A stretch of 64,000 nt of DNA from Microvirgula aerodenitrificans DSM 15089 (GTDB taxonomy: Bacteria; Pseudomonadota; Gammaproteobacteria; Burkholderiales; Aquaspirillaceae). A program made the position numbers and the translations under genes. The stretch is taken from assembly GCF_000620105.1 (NCBI RefSeq), contig NZ_JHVK01000017.1:23582-87581 (forward strand), read 5' to 3'. This document shows positions 35,387 to 44,636 of the stretch, one piece after another. The notes below the pieces were generated by a model. That model saw only the letters and a program-made list of their open reading frames with translations, ran no database searches and was not told the origin of the DNA. How positions within the stretch are numbered: position 1 is the first letter of the stretch; the number at the start of each line of letters is the position of its first letter.

Positions 35387-35443
35387 GACTGTAATAAAAA
35401 TGTCAGGGCTGGAACTGAGCAAATCTGAGCGTCGGCAGCCCGG
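35387..35443 (-). repeat. 57-bp noncoding element, copy 2 (partner at 23564-23620)
   Basis: Same element as 23564-23620, with about 48 of 57 positions identical. The most conserved core is GGCTGGAACTGAGC, then AATCTGAGC. On the gene's strand it reads GCTCAG-ATTT-GCTCAG, a direct repeat of the OmpR/PhoB style. It lies 113 bp upstream of the DUF1508 start. Confidence 0.75.
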
Positions 35444-35576
35444 AAATGATGCATCCGGCATTCCCAGGGCACGATTTTACGGTATCAGGTTTTCTTTTGT
35501 CATTTTTTGATGGCGTTTGCATGCCGTAGTGGCATGGCTGGCCCGCTCCGCAGCGGCCTTGCCGGCCGGGCAGCGT

Positions 35577-36404
35577 TCAGGCGCAGGCTTGTTCGGCGAC
35601 CGGCTGCGCGGCCAGGCCGAGACCGAGATGGGCGAGAACTTTTCTGGCGACCAGATGGCGGTCATTGTCGACACAGATCATGTGATAGCTGTTTTCAAGC
35701 ACATCCATCCGCGCCGTCTGCGCGCCGATGCGACGGACCAGCAGCTCGGCCGAGCGCAGGCTGGTCAGTTCATCCTCGCGCGAGTGGATGATCAGGGTCG
35801 GGCTGCGGATATCGGCCAGCGAACGCTTGACCCAGCCGCGCAGCCGGTCGACCTGGCGGATGCACGACAGCGGAATCCAGCCGTAATGGAACGGATGATT
35901 CTGTGCGAACTGCTGGCAGACCATGCGGCGGATGCGGGCATTCTTGACGCCGAACGGCTCTGCCTCGACCACCCGCATCCGGTTGGCGAGTCCGCCCGGC
36001 AGGCGATAGACCAGATGGCGCAACGCGCGATACCACGGCATCGACCAGCCATCGATGAACACCGGCGGCGCCAGGGCGACCAGATTGCCGTTGTGATGGT
36101 GTTCGCGTTTGGCGACTTCGATCACCAGCAGGGCGCCCAGACACATGCCGACCAGATGCAAAGTCCGGTAGCGCGGCAGCAGCTCGCGATAGGTCGCACT
36201 CACGGCCTCGACCCAGTCCTCGGCGGTGATGCCGAGCAGGTCTTCCGGCTGCAGGCCGTGGCCGGGCAGGGTCAGGGTATGGGTGTCGACGCCGGTCTGG
36301 CGCAGTGCCTTGTAGACCGCGCCAAGATCGAACTCCGTCCCGCCCAGTCCATGGACGAGCAGTACGCCAACGGGAGCGCAGGCGGGAGCCGTGATCGGCA
36401 GCAT
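35577..36404 (-). CDS. Alpha/beta hydrolase with Cys nucleophile
   Basis: 275 aa. GVLLVHGLGGTEFDLGAV gives the HG oxyanion motif. The nucleophile elbow is LVGMCLGALL, so Cys stands where most lipases and esterases have Ser (G-x-C-x-G, as in dienelactone hydrolases). Asp in IIHSREDELTS and His in NSYHMICVD complete the triad. Size and cap region (FIDGWSMPWYRALRHLVYRLPGG) resemble carboxylesterase/monoacylglycerol lipases. No signal peptide. Monocistronic, divergent from the RstA-like gene. Substrate unknown. Confidence 0.85.
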   Translation of the reverse strand: MLPITAPACAPVGVLLVHGLGGTEFDLGAVYKALRQTGVDTHTLTLPGHGLQPEDLLGITAEDWVEAVSATYRELLPRYRTLHLVGMCLGALLVIEVAKREHHHNGNLVALAPPVFIDGWSMPWYRALRHLVYRLPGGLANRMRVVEAEPFGVKNARIRRMVCQQFAQNHPFHYGWIPLSCIRQVDRLRGWVKRSLADIRSPTLIIHSREDELTSLRSAELLVRRIGAQTARMDVLENSYHMICVDNDRHLVARKVLAHLGLGLAAQPVAEQACA

Positions 36405-36593
36405 GGAAGAATCCTTGCCGGAGTGATGAATGAGCCATGATAAAAGTCGCCGGGGTCAGGCTTGTGACGAACCTGTATGTGAATTGTTAAAAACTATGAA
36501 AATGACAATTGTGGCGTTGACGCTGATGCAGGCCTGCCAGTAACGTGATTTCCAATTGCAGCTTTATGAATGCCGTCGCGGCAGATAGTGGAT

Positions 36594-37280
36594 ATGGGCA
36601 AAATCCTGATCGTCGAGGACGATCTCAAACTGGCCCGGCTGATGGGCCGGTTTCTCGAACAACACGGCTTCGAGGTGGCGGAATGCCACCGCGGTGATGA
36701 GGCGACCGAAGCCTGCCGGCGTTTTGCGCCTGACCTGATCGTGCTCGACCTGATGCTGCCGGGACGGGACGGACTGCAGGTCTGCCGCGACGTGCGCAGC
36801 TTTTCGATGACGCCGATCCTGATGCAGACCGCGCGCGAAGAAGATGTCGACCAGATTCTGGGTCTGGAGTCCGGTGCCGACGACTATGTGATCAAACCGG
36901 TGGAACCGCCGGTATTGCTGGCTCGCATCCGTGCGCTGCTGCGCCGGCCGTCGATGGCCGTGGCCGATTGCCTGCGCTTCGGGCCGCTGACCATCGACCG
37001 CGGCAAGCGCGTGGTCGTGCTGGACGGCGGCGAGGTGGAGCTGAGCACGGTCGAATTCGAGACCCTGTGGGCGCTGGCCAGCCATGCCGGCCAGGTGCTG
37101 TCGCGTGACGACATCATGAACCTGGTGCGGGGCATCGATTTCAACGGTCTGGACCGCAGCGTGGACGTTTGCGTCAGCAAGCTGCGACGCAAACTGAATG
37201 ACGATCCGCGCGATCCGCGCCGGATCAAGACCGTCTGGGGACGGGGCTATCTGTTCAGCACCCCGGACTGGGGTGTCTGA
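36594..37280 (+). CDS. rstA: RstA-like OmpR-family response regulator
   Basis: 228 aa from the ATG at 36594 (MGKILIVEDDLKLARLM); an ATG at 36570 is also in frame. Receiver with phospho-Asp in LIVLDLMLPGRDG and Lys in YVIKPVEPPVLLARIRALLRR, then a winged-helix DNA-binding domain ending RRIKTVWGRGYLFSTPDWGV. The whole resembles RstA. 3 bp before the RstB-like kinase gene, so a two-gene operon. Confidence 0.88.
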   Translation: MGKILIVEDDLKLARLMGRFLEQHGFEVAECHRGDEATEACRRFAPDLIVLDLMLPGRDGLQVCRDVRSFSMTPILMQTAREEDVDQILGLESGADDYVIKPVEPPVLLARIRALLRRPSMAVADCLRFGPLTIDRGKRVVVLDGGEVELSTVEFETLWALASHAGQVLSRDDIMNLVRGIDFNGLDRSVDVCVSKLRRKLNDDPRDPRRIKTVWGRGYLFSTPDWGV

Positions 37281-37283
37281 CGC

Positions 37284-38591
37284 ATGCTGAAGTTTTTCCT
37301 GCGGCTGTACCTGTTGCTGACGCTCGGTTTCGCCGCGTCCTTGCTGCTGATCGACAAGGCGGCCAACGCCTACTTTGCGCCGTATGTCGAGCAGTTCAAC
37401 CGCGAGGCGGTGCGCGGCCAGCTGTATTCGCTGCAGCAGGAATTCGAGCAGCGTGCCCCGTCGCAGCGCGAGGCTTTCCGGCGTGAACTGCAGCCGCATT
37501 ACGGTCTGTCACTGTCGCTGGTCGATGCCGACACTTTCCCGGCCAGTGCCGACGAGCGGGCAGAACTGCGTGCCGGCCGTTTCGTCCCGCGCGACGAATT
37601 TGCGGAGTACCTGGTGCCGCTGGCCGGCGAGGGCAAGCCGCAATGGCTGCGTGTGGTCCTGCCGCAGGAGCCGGCGCTGAGCGATGTGCTGCTGTTCGGC
37701 GTCTATCTGGCACTGGCGGTCATGGTCGGCATGGTGCTGTTTATCTGGGTCAAGCCGATGTGGCACGACCTGCAGGCGCTGAAACTGGCCGCCCAGCAGG
37801 TGGGGGAAGGCCAGCTCGGCGCCCGCGCCCGGGTGTCGAAGCGCTCGAACATTCGTGATCTGGCGCGGCATTTCAACCAGATGAGCGAGCGCATCGGTCG
37901 GCTGATCAGCAGCCAGCGCGACCTGACCAATGCGCTGTCGCACGAGATCCGTACCCCGCTGGCCCGGCTGTCGTTCGAACTCGACATCCTGCGCCGCGAG
38001 GAAGACCCGGTCGCCCGACTGGCCCTGATCGAGGAGATGGTCGGTGATGTGCGCGAGCTCGACGACATGGCCACGGAGCTGCTGGCCTATGCGCGGCTGG
38101 AACATCGCGGCACGGCGCTGACGGTGGCGCCGGTCGAACTGCGGGCCTGGCTGGAATCGCTGGTCGAGCAGGTCGCGCTGGAAGCGTCCGCCCGTGGCGT
38201 CGAATGCGTGGTGGTGTCCTGCCCGGACGGTCAGGCTGAATTTGATGCCAGAGTCATGAGCCGGGCGACCATCAATCTGCTGCGCAATGCGATCCGCTAT
38301 GCGGGACGGCGGGTCGAGTTGCGCATTGCCGCCTGTGCCGACGGCTATGTGCTGCATGTCGATGATGACGGCCCTGGCATTCCGGCCGAGGCGCGCGACC
38401 GCGTCTTCGAGCCGTTCACCCGGCTGGACGAGAGCCGTGACCGGACCACCGGTGGCTTCGGTCTTGGTCTGGCCATTGTCCAGCGTGCCGCGCAATGGCA
38501 TGGCGGTCAGGTGGTAGTGACCGCGTCGGCACTCGGTGGTGCGTCGTTCGCGCTGTCGTGGCCGGCGTGCCCCGGTGCGCTGCACGACTGA
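37284..38591 (+). CDS. rstB: RstB-like sensor histidine kinase
   Basis: 435 aa. TM1 (~7-24), a short periplasmic domain (~28-130, RstB type with PHYGLSLSLVDAD), TM2 (~137-157), HAMP, HisKA (NALSHEIRTPLARLSFELDIL) and HATPase_c (NLLRNAIRYA, DDDGPGIP, GGFGLGLAIV). All catalytic boxes are intact. Partner of the regulator just upstream. RstAB in enterics responds to acid and low Mg2+ through PhoQ; the signal here is unknown. Confidence 0.9.
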   Translation: MLKFFLRLYLLLTLGFAASLLLIDKAANAYFAPYVEQFNREAVRGQLYSLQQEFEQRAPSQREAFRRELQPHYGLSLSLVDADTFPASADERAELRAGRFVPRDEFAEYLVPLAGEGKPQWLRVVLPQEPALSDVLLFGVYLALAVMVGMVLFIWVKPMWHDLQALKLAAQQVGEGQLGARARVSKRSNIRDLARHFNQMSERIGRLISSQRDLTNALSHEIRTPLARLSFELDILRREEDPVARLALIEEMVGDVRELDDMATELLAYARLEHRGTALTVAPVELRAWLESLVEQVALEASARGVECVVVSCPDGQAEFDARVMSRATINLLRNAIRYAGRRVELRIAACADGYVLHVDDDGPGIPAEARDRVFEPFTRLDESRDRTTGGFGLGLAIVQRAAQWHGGQVVVTASALGGASFALSWPACPGALHD

Positions 38592-38802
38592 TCCGGCGCC
38601 CGGCCGTGCAGGCAATGACCATGGCATGATTTGCCGCGAAAATCCGCAGAAGCAAGAAAACGGGCGGGGAACCGGACCGCCCCTGCCATTCGTCGCATGC
38701 CGCCGCACCGCCCGCTGCGTGCGCTTGGCTTGCCGGTGGACGACTGCTAGAGAGGAAAAGGGACCGGCGTTCGCCCGGCTCCTGTCTCGGGGGAAAACGA
38801 CA

Positions 38803-39012
38803 ATGAAACCGTCGATAGTGCTGCTGGCGCTGTCGCTGACCGGCTGCGCGTTCGCGAGTTACCAGAACGGGCAGGTCAGCGTGTCATCATTCGGAAATGG
38901 CTGTGCCGTGGTCCGGCACGACAGCGAAGTCGTGGCGTCCTGCGCCCGGGCCGTCGACATCGGACCGATTACCAATCCGCCGATCCAGCCCGGTGCGGCA
39001 CCGGCTGAATAG
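38803..39012 (+). CDS. Small putative lipoprotein
   Basis: 69 aa from the ATG at 38803. MKPSIVLLALSLTGC is a compact lipoprotein signal (Cys15). The mature part is FASYQNGQVSVSSFGNGCAVVRHDSEVVASCARAVDIGPITNPP, with two more Cys that could form a disulfide. Family not recognised. It lies between the RstB-like gene and the export operon; no clear terminator on either side. Confidence 0.6.
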   Translation: MKPSIVLLALSLTGCAFASYQNGQVSVSSFGNGCAVVRHDSEVVASCARAVDIGPITNPPIQPGAAPAE

Positions 39013-39084
39013 GCCGCCGCCGGTCCGCCGGACCGGGAGGGTAAACCGGGTAATAGGTATGTGCTATTGACCAAAATCAACCCA

Positions 39085-39102
39085 AGGTCATGCTAATGAC
39101 CT
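39085..39102. promoter_or_regulatory. Operator palindrome in the promoter of the TolC-YbhFSR operon
   Basis: AGGTCAT-GCTA-ATGACCT is a perfect 7-bp inverted repeat with a 4-nt centre, 40 bp before the TolC-like start. A TTGACC at 39067-39072 is a plausible -35, which would place the -10 inside the palindrome. A repressor of TetR or MarR type would fit; none is adjacent. Confidence 0.6.
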
Positions 39103-39141
39103 AAGATGAAGGTTCTGCGTTCCTGACTGCCAGGAAGGTCC

Positions 39142-40446
39142 GTGTTGAGCCCGAAATTCGTTTTACTCTCTTCCGCCCTGTTTCTGGCCGGTTTGCCGCC
39201 CGCGGTGTCCGCTGAAAACCTTGATGACGCCTGGCGGGCCGCGCTGTCCGCCAATCACCGGCTGGCGGCCCAGTCCGAGTCGACTGCCGCCGCCGAGCGC
39301 CAGCTGGACAGCGCCAGGGCGACGCGTCTGCCGACCCTGTCGATCGATGCGTCCTACTACGCACTCGACAATGCCCCTTCCGTGCGCAACAGCATGTCGT
39401 CGGTCGGCCTGCCGCTGCCGGGCAGCGTGACCCTGCCGATTGCCGACGACCATGGCTGGGTCGGCCAGGCCGGCATTACCCAGCCGCTGTATACCAGCGG
39501 CAAGATCAGCAATGGCATTCGTGCCGCCGAGGCCGGCCTCGATGCGGCGCGCGCCGACGAAGGTCGTGAGCGGCTCGACGTCAAGCTGTCGGTGGCGGAA
39601 GCCTATCTCGACGTGCTGCGCGCCGATGCGGCGCAAGAGGTGGCGCGGCAGTATGTCGACAGCCTGGAACACCATCGTCGCGACGTGCAGGCCCTGCTCG
39701 ACAAGGGCCTGGTCGCCCGCGCCGACCTGCTGCAGGTCGATGTCGCGCTGGCCGATGCCCGCCAGCGGCGCATCCAGGCCGACAACCGCGTGTCGCTGTC
39801 CCGCGCGGCCTACAACCGGCTGCTGGACCGGCCGCTGCAGCAGCCGGTGTCGCTGCAGGACATGGATCTGCCGCGACCGCAGCGCTCGCTGCTTGAATGG
39901 CAGCGCGATGCGGCGCTGAAACGCGATGAGCTGCAACAGCTCGACGCCACCCGTCGCGCGCTGACCGCGCAGGCGAAAAGCCAGCGCGGCGATGCCGGGC
40001 CGCAAGTCGGCCTGTTCGCCAAACACCTGTATGTTCAGAACCCCTACCTGGTCAATGAGCACATCAACGCTGTCGGCGTGGCAGTGAGCTGGACGCTGTT
40101 CGACGGCGGGCTGGTGCGCAACCGCGCTGCCGCCAGCGAGCGTCAGGCCGCACGCGCCGCCGACCTGAAGGCCGATGCCGAGAGTGCGATCGCGCTGCAG
40201 GTCCAGCAGGCCTGGTCGCTGGAGATCGAGGCCGATGCGCGGCGCGGCGTGGCGCAGAGCGGCGTGGCACTGGCTGACGAGAGCCTGGCGATCCAGCGTG
40301 ACCGCTACGCCAACGGCCTGGCCACCCAGAGCGACGTGCTGGATGCACAGGCACGCCGTGCCGATGCGCGCCGCAATCTGCTGAATGCCCGCTACGACCA
40401 TACCCTCGCCGTACTGCGCCTGAACCGCGCGGCAGGGCAACTCTGA
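39142..40446 (+). CDS. TolC-family outer membrane efflux protein
   Basis: 434 aa. Non-ATG start: GTG at 39142, or TTG at 39145, which gives better spacing from GGAAGG. Signal peptide with cut near VSA-EN. Two OEP repeats, with DDAWRAALSANHRLAAQSESTAAAERQLDSARATRLPTLSI and later AVGVAVSWTLFDGGLVRNRAAASERQA, plus long heptad-rich helices. Gives the exporter below a way through the outer membrane. First gene of a five-gene operon with adaptor, ABC and two permeases. Confidence 0.93.
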   Translation: MLSPKFVLLSSALFLAGLPPAVSAENLDDAWRAALSANHRLAAQSESTAAAERQLDSARATRLPTLSIDASYYALDNAPSVRNSMSSVGLPLPGSVTLPIADDHGWVGQAGITQPLYTSGKISNGIRAAEAGLDAARADEGRERLDVKLSVAEAYLDVLRADAAQEVARQYVDSLEHHRRDVQALLDKGLVARADLLQVDVALADARQRRIQADNRVSLSRAAYNRLLDRPLQQPVSLQDMDLPRPQRSLLEWQRDAALKRDELQQLDATRRALTAQAKSQRGDAGPQVGLFAKHLYVQNPYLVNEHINAVGVAVSWTLFDGGLVRNRAAASERQAARAADLKADAESAIALQVQQAWSLEIEADARRGVAQSGVALADESLAIQRDRYANGLATQSDVLDAQARRADARRNLLNARYDHTLAVLRLNRAAGQL

Positions 40447-40495
40447 TCGACTTCCGCCCGCGATGGCTGCGCGGGCGCGACGACAAGGAAACGGA

Positions 40496-41560
40496 ATGAC
40501 CGTCGACAAACGCAAAATCCTGACTGCCTCGCTGATCGTGCTGATCCTCGTGGTCGCCGGTGCGCTGTGGTATGCGCAACGCGACTCGGGTCTGCCCGAC
40601 GGGCTGATCCAGGCCAATGGCCGGCTGGAGGGTGACCGGGTTGCCATCTCCAGCAAATTTGCCGGCAAGCTGCTGGCGCTGCGGGTCGGCGAGGGCGATA
40701 CGGTCAAGGCCGGTCAGGTGCTGGCCGTGCTTGACGACAGCCAGATCGCGGCGAAGAAGGCCCAGGCCGATGCGGCGGTGGCCGCGCTCAGCGCGCAACT
40801 GGATGCGGCCCGCCAGGGGCTGGCGGTGCTGGAAAAGGAAGTGCCGCTCGGCATCAGTGCCGCGGCGGCGGCCCGCGACCGCGCGGCGGCCTCGTCGGCG
40901 CAGGCGGCCCGTGACGCGCAGCGCTATGCCGAGTTGCTGGAGCGGGGCTCGGTCGACCGCCATCGCGCCGAGCAGATGGCGCTGGGCGCCACGGCGGCGC
41001 GCACCACGCAGATCGAAGCCGAGCAGCAACTGGCGCAGGCCAGGCTCGGTGGCGACAAGGTAGCGGCACGACGTGCCGAGGTCGCGGCGCTGGCTGCACA
41101 GAAGGCGCAGGCAGTGGCCGCACAGACCGAAGCGCAGTCGGTGCTGGACGACCTGACGCTGAAGGCACCGGGCAGCGGCACCATTACCCGCAAGCTGCGC
41201 GAGCCGGGTGAGACGCTGGCAGCCGGCTCGCCGGTACTGGAACTGGTCGACCTCGACCGGCTGTACCTGAAGGTGTATGTAGCCGAGCAGCAGATCGGCA
41301 AGGTCAGACTCGGGCTGCCGGCGCGCATCTACACCGATGCCTTCCCGCGTGAACCGTTCAGCGCCCGGGTCAGCTTTATCGCCAGCCGCGCCGAATTCAC
41401 GCCGAAGGAAGTACAGACGCCGGACGAGCGGGTCAAACTGGTCTACGCCGTCAAACTGGCGCTGGATGCGAACCCGACCCACCGGCTGACGCCGGGGCTG
41501 CCGGCCGATGCCGTGATCCGCTGGGACGACAAGGTCGAATGGCAGGCACCGCGCTGGTGA
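40496..41560 (+). CDS. HlyD-family membrane fusion protein (YbhG-like)
   Basis: 354 aa from the ATG at 40496, preceded by AAGGAAACGG. N-terminal anchor (~9-26), lipoyl halves (GDRVAISSKFAGKLLALRVGEGDTVKAGQVLAVLDD and LTLKAPGSGTITRKLREPGETLAAGSPV), a ~130-residue Ala-rich coiled-coil hairpin between them, then a beta-barrel ending. Links the ABC-2 permeases to the TolC-like channel. It ends inside or just before the ATPase gene, so translation is coupled. Confidence 0.92.
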   Translation: MTVDKRKILTASLIVLILVVAGALWYAQRDSGLPDGLIQANGRLEGDRVAISSKFAGKLLALRVGEGDTVKAGQVLAVLDDSQIAAKKAQADAAVAALSAQLDAARQGLAVLEKEVPLGISAAAAARDRAAASSAQAARDAQRYAELLERGSVDRHRAEQMALGATAARTTQIEAEQQLAQARLGGDKVAARRAEVAALAAQKAQAVAAQTEAQSVLDDLTLKAPGSGTITRKLREPGETLAAGSPVLELVDLDRLYLKVYVAEQQIGKVRLGLPARIYTDAFPREPFSARVSFIASRAEFTPKEVQTPDERVKLVYAVKLALDANPTHRLTPGLPADAVIRWDDKVEWQAPRW

Positions 41561-41565
41561 CCGCC

Positions 41566-43485
41566 ATGAACGACAATGCCGTGACCCTGCGCGGCTTCGG
41601 CAAGCGCTATGGCAAGACCGTGGCGGTCGATGGCGTCGACCTCGATATCGCCCGGGGCGAGATTTTCGGCCTGATCGGCCCGGACGGCGCCGGCAAATCC
41701 AGCCTGATGAAGGCGGTGGCCGGCGTGCTGACCTTCGACAGCGGCAGTATCGACGTGTTCGGCACCCGCATCGACTCGGAGCGGGCGGCGGAGACCATCA
41801 AGGCCCGGCTCGGGCTGATGCCGCAGGGGCTGGGGCAGAACCTGTACGGCGACCTGTCGATCGAGGAGAACATCGACTTCTTCGCCCGGCTGCGGCTGGT
41901 GCCGGCCGACGTGCTGGCCGAGCGCAAGAAGACCCTGCTCGGCATGACCCGGCTGGACCGCTTCCGCAACCGGCCAATGAAGCAGCTGTCCGGCGGCATG
42001 AAGCAGAAACTCGGTCTGGTGTGCACGCTGATCCATGCGCCGGACCTGGTGATTCTCGACGAACCGACCACCGGGGTCGACCCGGTGTCGCGGCGCGATT
42101 TCTGGACCATCCTCGCCGAACTGCTGCACGAGCAGGGCATTACCGCACTGGTGTCGACCGCCTATCTCGACGAGGCCAGCCGTTTCCAGCGCATGGCCAT
42201 GCTGCATGGCGGGCGGGTGCTGGCATCGGGCACGCCGGCCGATATTCACGCGCTGTCCCCCGGCGCGGTGGTGACGCTGGCCAGCGACGATCAGGTCGGG
42301 GCACTGGCGCGACTCAAGCCGCAGTTTCCGCAGTCCGAGGCACTCGGGCCGCAGCTGCGGGTGTTTGTCGATGATGCCGGGCCCGGCCCGGCCGGCGAGC
42401 AGGTGCTGGCCGCACTGGACGGCCTGCCGGCACAACTGCTCGACTGCAGCGATCCGGAGCTGGAGGACATCTTCGTGGCGCTGCTGCGCCGGCGCGGGCT
42501 GGCCGATCTGGGCGACGGCGAGGCCGCACCGGCCGGTACGCGGGGGGCGCGGCCGGAAGGCATCGCCATTGCTGCCGATGCGCTGACGCGTGATTTCGGT
42601 GAATTCCGTGCCGTCGATGCGGTCAGTTTCAGCGTGCCGCAGGGCGAAATCTTCGGACTGCTGGGGGCCAATGGCGCCGGCAAGACCACGGTCATCAAGA
42701 TGCTGTGCGGCATCATGCCGCCATCGGCCGGCTCCGGCGCGGTCGCCGGCGCCGACATGCGCAGCGCCGGGCGGCAGATCAAGGAACGCATCGGCTACAT
42801 GTCGCAGGCGTTTTCGCTGTACCTGGACCTGACCGTGGCCGAGAACATCCGGCTGTACGCCGGCATCTACGGGCTGGACCGGGTGCAGACCGCCGAACGG
42901 CTGGACTGGATCATCAATATGGCCGGCCTGCACGGCTACCAGACCATGCTGGCCGCCGACCTGCCGATGGGCCTGCGCCAGCGGCTGGCGCTTGGCTGCG
43001 CGCTGGTGCACAAGCCGCAGGTGCTGTTTCTCGACGAGCCGACCTCGGGGGTCGACCCGGTCGGGCGGCGCCAGTTCTGGGACATCCTGTTCCGGCTGTC
43101 GCGCGTCGACGGCGTGGCCATCCTGGTCACTACCCACTACATGAGCGAGGCCGAGCACTGCGACCATATTTCGCTGATGTTCGCCGGCCGGGTCGTCGCC
43201 GACGACAGCCCGGCCGGGCTCAAGGCCGACCTGACCCGCGAGGCCGGTGAATTGCTGGAGATCACCGACCCGGCACCGGCCGATGCACTGGCGGTGGTAC
43301 GCGAACTCGGCTTCGCCGACGCGGCGCTGTACGGCCCGAAAATCCACGCTTTCAGCCGCGATGCGACTACCGACGGCCGCCGGCTGCGCGAGCGCCTGCC
43401 GCAGGCCTCGGTGCGGGTGCGGCCGGTGTCGATGGAGGATGTGTTCGTCCATCTGGTCACCCGGCTTGAAGGAGCGAGGACATGA
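41566..43485 (+). CDS. Duplicated ABC-2 exporter ATPase (YbhF-like)
   Basis: About 639 aa from the ATG at 41566; an ATG at 41539 overlapping the adaptor gene is the alternative. Two full nucleotide-binding domains in one chain. The first has GPDGAGKSS, the signature LSGGMKQKL and LVILDEPTTGVD. The second has GANGAGKTT, a degenerate signature LPMGLRQRL and VLFLDEPTSGVD. Loss of LSGGQ in the second half is common in YbhF and suggests one weak hydrolysis site. Powers export by the two permeases that follow. Confidence 0.93.
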   Translation: MNDNAVTLRGFGKRYGKTVAVDGVDLDIARGEIFGLIGPDGAGKSSLMKAVAGVLTFDSGSIDVFGTRIDSERAAETIKARLGLMPQGLGQNLYGDLSIEENIDFFARLRLVPADVLAERKKTLLGMTRLDRFRNRPMKQLSGGMKQKLGLVCTLIHAPDLVILDEPTTGVDPVSRRDFWTILAELLHEQGITALVSTAYLDEASRFQRMAMLHGGRVLASGTPADIHALSPGAVVTLASDDQVGALARLKPQFPQSEALGPQLRVFVDDAGPGPAGEQVLAALDGLPAQLLDCSDPELEDIFVALLRRRGLADLGDGEAAPAGTRGARPEGIAIAADALTRDFGEFRAVDAVSFSVPQGEIFGLLGANGAGKTTVIKMLCGIMPPSAGSGAVAGADMRSAGRQIKERIGYMSQAFSLYLDLTVAENIRLYAGIYGLDRVQTAERLDWIINMAGLHGYQTMLAADLPMGLRQRLALGCALVHKPQVLFLDEPTSGVDPVGRRQFWDILFRLSRVDGVAILVTTHYMSEAEHCDHISLMFAGRVVADDSPAGLKADLTREAGELLEITDPAPADALAVVRELGFADAALYGPKIHAFSRDATTDGRRLRERLPQASVRVRPVSMEDVFVHLVTRLEGART

Positions 43486-44636
43486 ACCGCCAGCGCATTG
43501 TCGCCGTCGCCTACAAGGAATGGCGCGAGATCGTTCGCGACCGGCTGTTCTTTGCGCTGGCCTTTGTCGTGCCGGCGCTGCTGATGGTGCTGTTCGGCTA
43601 CGGGCTGTCGTTCGACGTCGAGCACGTGCCGATGAAGGTCATCGACTACGACCGCAGTGCTGCCAGTCGCGACTACATTGCGCGCTATACCGCGACGCCG
43701 TATTTCGACCTGATCGGCGGCACGCTGGACGAACGTGCGGTCGGCGAGCAGATCGCCCGCGGCGAGGTCCGTGCGGCGCTGGTGATCCCGCCCGGCTTCG
43801 GCCAGGACATGGCCGCCGGGCGCGCCGTGTCGGTGCAGACCTGGGTCGACGGCACGTTCCCGAGCCGCGCACTGACCATCAAGGGCTATCTGACCGCCAT
43901 CAACGCCAATGCGACCAGTGACCGGCTGGTCGAGCTGCTCGGTGCCTCGCGCGGCATCGGCGAGGCCGACGCCCGTGCGCTGCTGCAGCCGATACGGCTG
44001 GAAACACGCTATCTGTACAACGAGCGGGTGGTCAGCATCTGGTCGCTGGGGCCGAAACTGATCATGCTGATCCTGATGCTGTCGCCACCGTTCCTGACCG
44101 CGCTCGGTGTGGTGCGCGAGAAGGAGAACGGGTCGATCTTCAATATCTATGCGTCCAATGTCAGCCGCGGCGAGTTCCTGATCGGCAAGCTGGCGCCGTA
44201 TGTCGGCATCTCGTCGCTGAATATCGTCATCCTGTGGCTGATGGCGGTCCTGCTGTACCAGGTGCCATTCAAGGGCTCGTTTGCGTTCTTCCTGTTCTCG
44301 ACACTGATCTACGTGATCTGCACCACCGGCATCGGTCTGGTGGTATCGGTACTGGTGCGCACGCAGATGGCGGCGATGATCGTGACCATGATCGTGACCA
44401 TGATTCCGGCGGTGCTGTACTCCGGCCTGATCATTCCGGTCGCCTCGCTGGGCAGTGCCGCGCGGGTGGCGGCCGATCTGCTGCCGGCGCAGTACTACAC
44501 CAATATCGTGGTCGGCTGCTTCCTCAAGGGGGTCGGCTTCGCGGCGCTGTGGCCGGATCTGCTGATCCTGACCGTGTACGCGCTGCTGCTGTTCGGCGCC
44601 GGCTACGCCCTGTTCAGCAAGAGGCCATCGACATGA
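43482..44636 (+). CDS. ABC-2 type permease (YbhS-like)
   Basis: 384 aa, ATGA overlap with the ATPase gene. N-terminal TM followed by a large extracytoplasmic domain (~45-170), then five clustered membrane segments including LKLIMLILMLSPPFLTALGVVREKENGSIFNIYASNVSRGEFLIGKL, the ABC-2 (PF12698) hallmark E-K-E-x-G-(S/T)-I. Forms a heterodimeric channel with the next gene product. Confidence 0.92.
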   Translation: MNRQRIVAVAYKEWREIVRDRLFFALAFVVPALLMVLFGYGLSFDVEHVPMKVIDYDRSAASRDYIARYTATPYFDLIGGTLDERAVGEQIARGEVRAALVIPPGFGQDMAAGRAVSVQTWVDGTFPSRALTIKGYLTAINANATSDRLVELLGASRGIGEADARALLQPIRLETRYLYNERVVSIWSLGPKLIMLILMLSPPFLTALGVVREKENGSIFNIYASNVSRGEFLIGKLAPYVGISSLNIVILWLMAVLLYQVPFKGSFAFFLFSTLIYVICTTGIGLVVSVLVRTQMAAMIVTMIVTMIPAVLYSGLIIPVASLGSAARVAADLLPAQYYTNIVVGCFLKGVGFAALWPDLLILTVYALLLFGAGYALFSKRPST

